A DNA stretch of 32,128 nucleotides, from contig JAUCBJ010006204.1 in assembly GCA_032718475.1 (NCBI GenBank), positions 1-32,128 on the forward strand, written 5' to 3'. Shown in pieces: positions 10,501 through 20,600 of this stretch (position 1 is its first letter; the number at the start of each line of letters is the position of its first letter). A model generated the notes under the pieces. The model searched no databases, was not told the DNA's origin, and saw only the letters and a program-made list of their open reading frames with translations. This DNA comes from Nemertoderma westbladi. Taxonomy: Eukaryota > Xenacoelomorpha > Nemertodermatida > Nemertodermatidae. The position numbers were made by a program, and so were the translations under genes.

Positions 10501-13500
10501 CTGTTCCGTCCCGGTGCTGTCCTTGCCCTGCTCACTCCCACTCTTCACTGTTCCTTCCTGGTGCTGTCCTTGCCCTGCTCACTCCCACCCTTCACTGTTC
10601 CTTCCTGGTGCTGTCCTTGCACTGCTCACTCCCACCCTTCACTGTTCCACCCTGGTGCTGTCCTTGCCCTGCTCACTCCCACCCTTCACTGTTCCTTCCT
10701 GGTGCTGTCCTTGCCCTGCTCACTCCCATCCTTTACTGTTCCTTCCTGGTGCTGTCCTTGCCCTCCTCACTCCCATCCTTTACTGTTCCATCCTGGTGCT
10801 GTCCTTGCCCTGCTCACTCCCACCCTTCACTGTTCCTTCCTGGTGCTGTCCTTGCCCTGCTCACTCCCATCCTTTACTGTTCCTTCCTGGTGCTGTCCTT
10901 GCCCTCCTCACTCCCATCCTTTACTGTTCCATCCTGGTGCTGTCCTTGCCCTGCTCACTCCCACCCTTCACTGTTCCTTCCTGGTGCTGTCCTTGCACTG
11001 CTCACTCCCACCCTTCACTGTTCCACCCTGGTGCTGTCCTTGCCCTGCTCACTCCCACCCTTCACTGTTCCTTCCTGGTGCTGTCCTTGCCCTGCTCACT
11101 CCCATCCTTCACTGTTCCTTCCTGGTGCTGTCCTTGCCCTGCTAACTCCCATCCTTCACTGTTCCTTCCTGGTGCTGTCCTTGCCCTGCTCACTCCCACC
11201 CTTCACTGTTCCTTCATGGTGCTGTCCTTGCCCTGCTAACTCCCATCCTTCACTGTTCCTTCCTGGTGCTGTCCTTGCCCTCCTCACTCCCATCCTTTAC
11301 TGTTCTATCCTGGTGCTGTCCTTGCCCTGCTCACTCCCACCCTTCACTGTTCCTTCCTGGTGCTGTCCTTGCACTGCTCACTCCCACCCTTCACTGTTCC
11401 ACCCTGGTGCTGTCCTTGCCCTGCTCACTCCCACCCTTCACTGTTCCTTCCTGGTGCTGTCCGTGCACTGCTCACTCCCACCCTTCACTGTTCCTTCCTG
11501 GTGCTGTCCTTGCCCTGCTCACTCCCATCCTTCACTGTTCCTTCCTGGTGCTGTCCTTGCCCTGCTCACTCCCACCCTTCACTGTTCCGTCCTGGTGCTG
11601 TCCTTGCCCTTTTCCCTCCTGGTGCCTTCCTTGCCCTGCTCACTCCCACCATTCACTGTTCCACCCTGGTGCCTTCCTTGCCCTGCTTACTCCCACCCTT
11701 CACTGTTCCCTCATGGTGCTGCCCTTGCCCTGCTCACTCCCACACTTCACTGTTCCTTCCTGGTGCTGTCCTTGCCCTCCTCACTCCCATCCTTTACTGT
11801 TCCATCCTGGTGCTGTCCTTGCCCTGCTCACTCCCACACTTCACTGTTCCTTCCTGGTGCTGTCCTTGCCCTCCTCACTCCCATCCTTTACTGTTCCATC
11901 CTGGTGCTGTCCTTGCCCTGCTCACTCCCACCCTTTACTGTTCCGTCCTGGTGCTGTCCTTGCCCTACTCACTCCCATCCTTCACTGTTCCGTCATGGTG
12001 CTGTCCTTGACCTGCTCACTCCCATCCTTCACTGTTCCTTCCCGGTGCTGTCCTTGCCCTCCTCACTCCCATCCTTTACTGTTCCATCCTGGTGCTGTCC
12101 TTGCCCTGCTCACTCCCACCCTTCAATGTTCCTTCCCTGTGCTGTCCTTGCCCTGCTCACTCCCACCCTTCAATGTTCCTTCCCTGTGCTGTCCTTGCCC
12201 TGCTCGCTCCCATCCTTCACTGTTCCTTCCTGGTGCTGTCCTTGCACTGCTCACTCCCACCATTCACTGTTCCTTCCTGGTGCTGTCCTTGCCCTGCTCA
12301 CTCCCACCCTTCACTGTTCCTTCCTGGTGCTGTCCTTGCCCTGCTCACTCCCACCCTTCACTGTTCCTTCCCTGTGCTGTCCTTGCCCTGCTCACTCCCA
12401 CCCTTCACTGTTCCTTCCTGGTGCTGTCCTTGCACTGCTCACTCCCACCATTCACTGTTCCTTCCTGGTGCTGTCCTTGCCCTGCTCACTCCCACCCTTC
12501 ACTGTTCCTTCCTGGTGCTGTCCTTGCACTGCTCACTCCCATCCTTCACTGTTCCTTCCTGGTGCTGTCCTTGCCCTCCTCACTCCCATCCTTTACTGTT
12601 CCATCCTGGTGCTGTCCTTGCCCTGCTCACTCCCACCCTTCAATGTTCCTTCCCTGTGCTGTCCTTGCCCTGCTCACTCCCATCCTTCACTGTTCCTTCC
12701 TGGTGCTGTCCTTGCCCTCCTCACTCCCATCCTTTACTGTTCCATCCTGGTGCTGTCCTTGCCCTGCTCACTCCCACCCTTCAATGTTCCTTCCCTGTGC
12801 TGTCCTTGCCCTGCTCACTCCCATCCTTCACTGTTCCGTCATGGTGCTGTCCTTGCCCTGCTCACTCCCACCCTTCACTGTTCCTTCCTGGTGCTGTCCT
12901 TGCCCTCCTCACTCCCATCCTTTACTGTTCCATCCTGGTGCTGTCCTTGCCCTGCTCACTCCCACCCTTCAATGTTCCTTCCCTGTGCTGTCCTTGCCCT
13001 GCTCACTCCCATCCTTCACTGTTCCTTCCTGGTGCTGTCCTTGCCCTCCTCACTCCCATCCTTCACTGTTCCTTCCTGGTGCTGTCCTTGCCCTCCTCAC
13101 TCCCATCCTTTACTGTTCCATCCTGGTGCTGTCCTTGCCCTGCTCACTCCCACCCTTCAATGTTCCTTCCCTGTGCTGTCCTTGCCCTGCTCACTCCCAT
13201 CCTTCACTGTTCCTTCCCGGTGCTGTCCTTGCCCTCCTCACTCCCATCCTTTACTGTTCCATCCTGGTGCTGTCCTTGCCCTGCTCACTCCCACCCTTCA
13301 CTGTTCCTTCCTGGTGCTGTCCTTGCACTGCTCACTCCCACCCTTCACTGTTCCCTCCTGGTGCTGTCCTTGCCCTGCTCACTCCCACCCTTCAATGTTC
13401 CTTCCCTGTGCTGTCCTTGCCCTCCTCACTCCCATCCTTTACTGTTCCATCCTGGTGCTGTCCTTGCCCTGCTCACTTCCACCCTTCACTGTTCCTTCCT

Positions 13501-15905
13501 GGTGCTGTCCTTGCCCTACTCACTCCCATCCTTTACTGTTCCATCCTGGTGCTGTCCTTGCCCTGCTCACTCCCACCCTTCAATGTTCCTTCCCTGTGCT
13601 GTCCTTGCCCTCCTCACTCCCATCCTTTACTGTTCCATCCTGGTGCTGTCCTTGCCCTGCTCACTCCCACCCTTTACTGTTCCCTCATGGTGCTTTCCTT
13701 GCCCTGCTCACTCCCATCCTTTACTGTTCCATCCTGGTGCTGTCCTTGCCCTGCTCACTCCCACCCTTCAATGTTCCTTCCCTGTGCTGTCCTTGCCCTG
13801 CTCACTCCCACCCTTCAATGTTCCTTCCCTGTGCTGTCCTTGCCCTGCTCGCTCCCATCCTTCACTGTTCCTTCCTGGTGCTGTCCTTGCACTGCTCACT
13901 CCCACCCTTCACTGTTCCTTCCTGGTGCTGTCCTTGCACTGCTCACTCCCACCATTCACTGTTCCTTCCTGGTGCTGTCCTTGTCCTGCTCACTCCCACC
14001 CTTCACTGTTCCCCCCTGGTGCTGTCCTTGCCCTGCTCGCTCCCACCCTTCACTGTTCCTTCCTGGTGCTGTCCTTGCACTGCTCACTCCCATCCTTCAC
14101 TGTTCCTTCCTGGTGCTGTCCTTGCCCTCCTCACTCCCATCCTTCACTGTTCCTTCCTGGTGCTGTCCTTGCCCTGCTCACTCCCACCCTTCACTGTTCC
14201 ATCCTGGTGCTGTCCTTGCCCTGCTCACTCCCACCCTTCACTGTTCCTTCATGGTGCTGTCCTTGCACTGCTCACTCCCATCCTTCACTGTTCCTTCCTG
14301 GTGCTGTCCTTGCCCTCCTCACTCCCATCCTTCACTGTTCCTTCCTGGTGCTGTCCTTGCCCTGCTCACTCCCACCCTTCACTGTTCCATCCTGGTGCTG
14401 TCCTTGCCCTGCTCACTCCCACCCTTCACTGTTCCTTCATGGTGCTGTCCTTGCCCTGCTCACTCCCACCCTTCACTGTTCTTTCCTGGTGATGTCCTTG
14501 CCCTGCTCACTCCCATCCTTCACTGTTCCTTCCTGGTGCTGTCCTTGCACTGCTCACTCCCACCCTTCACTGTTCCTTCCTGGTGATGTCCTTGCCCTGC
14601 TCACTCCCATCCTTCACTGTTCCTTCCTGGTGCTGTCCTTGCCCTGCTCACTCCCATCCTTCAATGTTCCTTCCTGGTGCTGTCCTTGCACTGCTCACTC
14701 CCACCCTTCACTGTTCCTTCCTGGTGCTGTCCTTGCACTGCTCACTCCCACCATTCACTGTTCCTTCCTGGTGCTGTCCTTGTCCTGCTCACTCCCACCC
14801 TTCACTGTTCCCCCCTGGTGCTGTCCTTGCCCTGCTCGCTCCCACCCTTCACTGTTCCTTCCTGGTGCTGTCCTTGCCCTGCTCACTCCCACCCTTCACT
14901 GTTCCTTCCCTGTGCTGTCCTTGCCCTGCTCACTCCCACCCTTCACTGTTCCTTCCTGGTGCTGTCCTTGCCCTGCTCACTCCCACCCTTCACTGTTCCA
15001 CCCTGGTGCTGTCCTTGCACTGCTCACTCCCACCATTCACTGTTCCTTCCTGGTGCTGTCCTTGCCCTGCTCACTCCCACCCTTCACTGTTCCTTCCTGG
15101 TGTTGTCCTTGCCCTGCTCACTCCCACCCTTCAATGTTCCTTCCCTGTGCTGTCCTTGCCCTGCTCACTCCCACCCTTCAATGTTCCTTCCCTGTGCTGT
15201 CCTTGCCCTGCTCACTCCCACCCTTCACTGTTCTTTCCTGGTGCTGTCATTGCCCTGATCACTCCCACCCTTCACTGTTCCTTCCTGGTGCTGTCCTTGC
15301 CCTGCTCACTCCCACCCTTCAATGTTCCTTCCTGGTGCTGTCCTTGCCCTGCTCACTCCCACCCTTCACTGTTCCTTCCTGGTGCTGTCCTTGCCCTGCT
15401 CACTCCCACCCTTCAATGTTCCTTCCCTGTGCTGTCCTTGCCCTGCTCACTCCCACCCTTCACTGTTCCTTCCTGGTGCTGTCCTTGCCCTGCTCACTCC
15501 CACCCTTCAATGTTCCTTCCCTGTGCTGTCCTTGCCCTGCTCACTCCCACCCTTCACTGTTCTTTCCTGGTGCTGTCATTGCCCTGATCACTCCCACCCT
15601 TCACTGTTCCTTCCTGGTGCTGTCCTTGCCCTGCTCACTCCCACCCTTCACTGTTCCTTCCTGGTGCTGTCCTTGCCCTGCTCACTCCCACCCTTCAATG
15701 TTCCTTCCCTGTGCTGTCCTTGCCCTGCTCACTCCCACCCTTCACTGTTCTTTCCTGGTGCTGTCATTGCCCTGATCACTCCCACCCTTCACTGTTCCTT
15801 CCTGGTGCTGTCCTTGCCCTGCTTACTCCCACCCTTCACTGTTCCTTCCTGGTGCTGTCCTTGCCCTGCTCACTCCCATCCTTGACTGTTCTGTCCTTGT
15901 GATGT
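7521..15905. repeat. 47-bp minisatellite, about 178 copies (array C)
   Basis: The unit on the plus strand is ccttcactgttccttcctgg, tgctgtccttgccctgctca, ctcccac. It is strongly pyrimidine-biased (C+T rich on plus, G+A rich on minus). Common variants are Ttgactgttccg near 7.6-8.5 kb, ccatcctttactgttcca from 9.6 kb on, and ttcaatgttccttccctg from 12.1 kb on. These show regional homogenisation. A few units are deleted, for example ctgctactccc and the stretch near 11610. Because 47 leaves remainder 2 on division by 3, the protein period is 47 residues over three units. The unit contains no plus-strand stop in any frame, so all three plus frames stay open for over a thousand codons. These are not genes. 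Confidence 0.97.
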
Positions 15906-16067
15906 CTTTCGCACCAGAACTATTGCTGGATGGTGCCTCCAACTTATTCGATTACGCCGTACGAAACAGTAATTCACGTGCTAATGCCTCACATTACTGT
16001 ACATTATTTACCAACATACTTTCTTAAATTCACACTAGGCCAACTTAACATTTGTTTGTTTTCACAG
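15906..16067 (+). other. Unique sequence ending in a splice acceptor
   Basis: Non-repetitive DNA between the end of the 47-bp array and the candidate plus-strand exon. It ends in a good U-rich tract and acceptor, ttgtttgttttcacag (16052-16067). The open frame continues upstream through this stretch, but the composition becomes non-coding, so I place the exon start after the acceptor. Confidence 0.55.
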
Positions 16068-16340
16068 AAATCGTTGTGTTCCGAATTATTTCAAGAACTA
16101 GCTTTTGCGTTGCGTTGCAAAGGTACCAAGAAGGTTGGGCCGGACGGCCCCTTGGAGCGATTACCGGAGATACCGGAGGGTGACTACGTTGTCAGAACCC
16201 GACCTAGACTCCCTTCCAACTCGTCAAACAATTATAATAACTACGAGAGTCCTCTAGCGGTGGGAATGAGCACCACAAATTACGAACCCAATTCACCTCC
16301 ACCCTACTTGGCTAGTCGCCTCATGGATAGCACAGTATAG
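16068..16340 (+). CDS. Candidate terminal coding exon of an unidentified plus-strand gene
   Basis: An open segment of 90 codons plus TAG starts in phase 0 directly after a strong acceptor. Its base composition is richer in G+C than the AT-rich flanks, as expected for coding DNA. The peptide starts KSLCSELFQELAFALRCKG, has a Pro-rich charged middle (PLERLPEIPEGDYVVR), then an Asn/Ser-rich low-complexity tail, a PPPY motif (WW-domain ligand type) and the C-terminus MDSTV. The last four residues, DSTV, fit the class I PDZ-ligand pattern S/T-X-V. Together these suggest the cytoplasmic tail of a scaffold-binding membrane or signalling protein, but I do not recognise the family. It lies inside the giant formin intron on the opposite strand. 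No other exon of it is visible in the window, so it may be a nested gene, an interleaved gene or a captured fragment. Confidence 0.55.
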   Translation, partial: KSLCSELFQELAFALRCKGTKKVGPDGPLERLPEIPEGDYVVRTRPRLPSNSSNNYNNYESPLAVGMSTTNYEPNSPPPYLASRLMDSTV

Positions 16341-16363
16341 GAGTCAGTATGGTGGAGGGGATT

Positions 16364-16387
16364 GGGGGGGGGGGGGGGGGGGGGGGG
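16364..16387 (+). repeat. 24-base G homopolymer
   Basis: An uninterrupted run of 24 G begins 23 bases after the stop codon of the candidate plus-strand exon. It would form G-quadruplex-prone DNA or RNA. Its exact length may be unreliable in an assembly. Confidence 0.85.
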
Positions 16388-17380
16388 CTTGTAACATGGA
16401 GCAGTGCCATACAGGGGCTAGAACATCGTCTGTACCAACTTGTTCAAGGGCGCCCTTGGAGAGACTAGTTAACATGGATTCTCTGACAACGGATGCGTTC
16501 ACTGCAAGTAATAATTAAGTCCGTTTGATCTGTGAGTAATTTATCGCTACGCTAACAGACTGCCAATTCGGGAATTATCCGTATCCATTTTTTTTGGTAA
16601 CGCCATTTTAATGAGAAAAATAACTATATAATTTAATAACTTCAGGTATTTCGCAATCTACGTGTTGTTTATTGCTTTGAACTATGTACCGGTACCATAA
16701 GTTTACTGTATATAAATAAACCCTACCGGTACTGATATTTTACATTAATCTCACCATGTCCTATAATTAGTTTCTTAAATTCAGGTTAGCCTACCCTAAC
16801 TGTATTAAAGGAGTTATTCTTCGACATGCAGTGTAAAGCTTCTAATAGGTTTCTTAATAATCTCAATTAATTTATTTTCTCATTAATTAATAATGCTAAT
16901 TTTATAGCTTTTGGATAAGCCTGTGGAATGTAAACTTTAAGGTTGCCATTTATACTTTGCACTCAGCTATACAGTAGTTATTAGAATATTTAATCAACGC
17001 AGTTATGTAGTGATTAATTTTTTTTATTTGTTGAAATGAACTTGTTTCGTTAGTTAAAAAAAGTACTGTTCGAAATACATGTCAAAGTAATTACCATATC
17101 ATTAATAACATTAAAATATGCATCCATGATCCATGCTCAAGCAGCCATGATATCCAAAGGTTATTAAATTTTCTAGAATATTATAATAGAAATATTATTA
17201 CATTATATCTAGAAATATTCTAAAATATTCTATCTAGAACGTTACCTAGGCCTTTTTTACTATTTCGCTTTCGCTTATAGTTATTTCACAACGGACGAAA
17301 CTTAACGATTGGGCGCTACAGTTTGTGATTCTTTTATTAAAACGATATTTATGCATTTTTAAATATTTAAACGGGAGCAG
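16388..17380. other. AT-rich unique DNA, no gene seen; possible poly(A) signal
   Basis: AT-rich sequence without a convincing ORF. AATAAA at 16715-16720 (in tataaataaaccc) could be a polyadenylation signal for the plus-strand exon ending at 16340, giving a 3' UTR of roughly 400 bases, but the hexamer alone is weak evidence. Near 17160-17240 there is a cluster of short TTCTAGAATATT-like inverted motifs (heat-shock-element-like alternation of TTC and GAA blocks). I do not assign them a function. Confidence 0.4.
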
Positions 17381-17450
17381 ACTTTTCGGGATCGGGACCG
17401 GGATTAACACCATTGGGATCGCGTTTTTCGGAATCGGGATTGTAATTTTG
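17381..17450 (+). repeat. Diverged relict related to the 51-bp unit
   Basis: The segment cgggatcgggaccgggatta (about 17389-17408) closely resembles part of the 51-bp unit, cgggatcgggactggggtta. It is followed by further cggaatcggga-like pieces. It lies about 270 bp before the regular array and may be an ancestral or decayed copy. Confidence 0.5.
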
Positions 17451-17660
17451 TTTTAAATTTCCTTAAAGTTGTTTGGGGTTTTCGGTAACACTCACTTTAT
17501 CTTACACTTCTGAAATAGTGGTAAGATAAAGTTATATTAAAATGTATTTGCAATTGATTACTGGATGGTTTCTGACATAAAAATTCGATATAAACAAAAC
17601 ATTTCCTTTCAGCTGGAACTATTTATCGGATATTAAAGAAATTTACTTCACTATTTATAG

Positions 17661-20600
17661 TTCGGGATCCCGGTTCAGAAATGTCGGGATCGGGACTGGG
17701 GTTACAGTTTCAACGGGATCCCGTTCCAATAAAGTCGGGATCGGGACTGGGGTTACAGTTTCACCGGGATCCCGTTCCAATAAAGTCGGGATCGGGACTG
17801 GGGTTACAGTTTCACCGGGATCCCGTTCCAATAAAGTCGGGATCGGGACTGGGGTTACAGTTTCAACGGGATCCCGTTCCAATAAAGTCGGGATCGGGAC
17901 TGGGGTTACAGTTTCACCGGGATCCCGTTCCAATAAAGTAGGGATCGGGACTGGGGTTACAGTTTCACCGGGATCCCGTTCCAATAAAGTCGGGATCGGG
18001 ACTGGGGTTACAGTTTCACCGGGATCCCGTTCCAATAAAGTCGGGATCGCGACTGGGGTTACAGTTTCACCGGGATCCCGTTCCAATAAAGTCGGGATCG
18101 CGACTGGGGTTACAGTTTCACCGGGATCCCGTTCCAATAAAGTCGGGATCGGGACTGGGGTTACAGTTTCAACTGGATCCCGTTCCAATAAAGTCGGGAT
18201 CGGGACTGGGGTTACAGTTTCACCGGGATCCCGTTCCAATAAAGTAGGGATCGGCACTGGGGTTACAGTTTCACCGGGATCCCGTTCCAATAAAGTCGGG
18301 ATCGGGACTGGGGTTACAGTTTCACCGGGATCCCGTTCCAATAAAGTAGCGATCGGCACTGGGGTTACAGTTTCAACGGGATCCCGTTCCAATAAAGTAG
18401 GGATCGGGACTGGGGTTACAGTTTCACCGGGATCCCGTTCCAATAAAGTAGGGATCGGGACTGGGGTTACAGTTTCACCAGGATCCCGTTCCAATAAAGT
18501 CGGGATCGGGACTGGGGTTACAGTTTCACCAGGATCCCGTTCCAATAAAGTCGGGATCGGGACTGGGGTTACAGTTTCACCGGGATCCCGTTCCAATAAA
18601 GTCGGGATCGGGACTGGGGTTACAGTGTCACCGGGATCCCGTTCCAATAAAGTCGGGATCGGGACTGGGGTTACAGTGTCATCGGGATCCCGTTCCAATA
18701 AAGTCGGGATCGGGACTGGGGTTACAGTTTCACCGGGATCCCGTTCCAATAAAGTCGGGATCGGGACTGGGGTTACAGTTTCACCGGGATCCCGTTCCAA
18801 TAAAGTCGGGATCGGGACTGGGGTTACAGTTTCACCGGGATCCCGTTCCAATAAAGTCGGGAGCGGGTCAGGGGTTACAGTTTCACCGGGATCCCGTTCC
18901 AATAAGATCGGGACTGGGGTTACAGTTTCACCGGGATCCCGTTCCAATAAAGTCGGGATCGGGACTGGGGTTACAGTTTCACCGGGATCCCGTTCCAATA
19001 AAGTCGGGATCGGGACTGGGGTTACAGTTTCACCGGGATCCCGTTCCAATAAAGTCGGGATCGGGACTGGGGTTACAGTTTCACCGGGATCCCGTTCCAA
19101 TAAAGTCGGGATCGGGACTGGGGTTACAGTTTCACCGGGATCCCGTTCCAATAAAGTCGGGATCGGGACTGGGGTTACAGTTTCACCGGGATCCCGTTCC
19201 AATAAAGTCGGGATCGGGACTGGGGTTACAGTTTCACCGGGATCCCGTTCCAATAAAGTAGGGATCGGGTCAGGGGTTACAGTTTCACCGGGATCCCGTT
19301 CCAATAAAGTCGGGAGCGGGTCAGGGGTTACAGTTTCACCGGGATCCCGTTCCAATAAAGTCGGGAGCGGGTCAGGGGTTACAGTTTCACCGGGATCCCG
19401 TTCCAATAAAGTCGGGATCGGGACTGGGGTTACAGTTTCACCGGGATCCCGTTCCAATAAAGTCGGGATCGGGACTGGGGTTACAGTTTCAACGGGATCC
19501 CGTTCCAATTAAGTCGGGAGCGGGTCAGGGGTTACAGTTTCACCGGGATCCCGTTCCAATAAAGTCGGGAGCGGGTCAGGGGTTACAGTTTCACCGGGAT
19601 CCCGTTCCAATAAAGTCGGGATCGGGACTGGGGTTACAGTTTCACCGGGATCCCGTTCCAATAAAGTAGGGATCGGGACTGGGGTTACAGTTTCACCGGG
19701 ATCCCGTTCCAATAAAGTCGGGATCGGGACTGGGGTTACAGTTTCACCAGGATTCCGTTCCAATAAAGTCGGGATCGGGACTGGGGTTACAGTTTCACCG
19801 GGATCCCGTTCCAATAAAGTCGGGATCGGGACTGGGGTTACAGTTTCAACGGGATCCCGTTCCAATAAAGTCGGGATCGGGACTGGGGTTACAGTTTCAC
19901 CGGGATCCCGTTCCAATAAAGTAGGGATCGGGACTGGGGTTACAGTTTCACCGGGATCCCGTTCCAATAAAGTCGGGATCGGGACTGGGGTTACAGTTTC
20001 ACCGGGATCCCGTTCCAATAAAGTCGGGATCGGGACTGGGGTTACAGTTTCACCGGGATCCCGTTCCAATAAAGTCGGGATCGGGTCAGGGGTTACAGTT
20101 TCACCGGGATCCCGTTCCAATAAAGTCGGGATCGGGACTGGGGTTACAGTGTCACCGGGATCCCGTTCCAATAAAGTCGGGATCGGGACTGGGGTTACAG
20201 TTTCGCCGGGATCCCGTTCCAATAAAGTCGGGATCGGAACTGGGGTTACAGTTTCGCCGGGATCCCGTTCCAATAAAGTCGGGATCGGAACTGGGGTTAC
20301 AGTTTCAACGGGATCCCGTTCCAATAAAGTCGGGATCGGGACTGGGGTTACAGTTTCACCGGGATCCCGTTCCAATAAAGTCGGGATCGGGACTGGGGTT
20401 ACAGTTTTACCGGGATCCCGTTCCAATAAAGTCGGGATCGGGACTGGGGTTACAGTTTCAACGGGATCCCGTTCCAATAAAGTCGGGATCGGGACTGGGG
20501 TTACAGTTTCACCGGGATCCCGTTCCAATAAAGTCGGGATCGGGACTGGGGTTACAGTTTCACCGGGATCCCGTTCCAATAAAGTCGGGATCGGGACTGG

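Noticed and set aside
10233-14492. Open frame of 1419 codons (and two others above 1100) on the plus strand
   Set aside because: It is a by-product of the 47-bp repeat, whose unit has no stop in any plus frame. All three frames are equally open, with no start context, no non-repeat domain and no sign of codon selection.
17160-17240. Heat-shock-element-like TTCTAGAA clusters
   Set aside because: The sequence is AT-rich and low in complexity, with no associated promoter or gene start. The resemblance could easily be chance.
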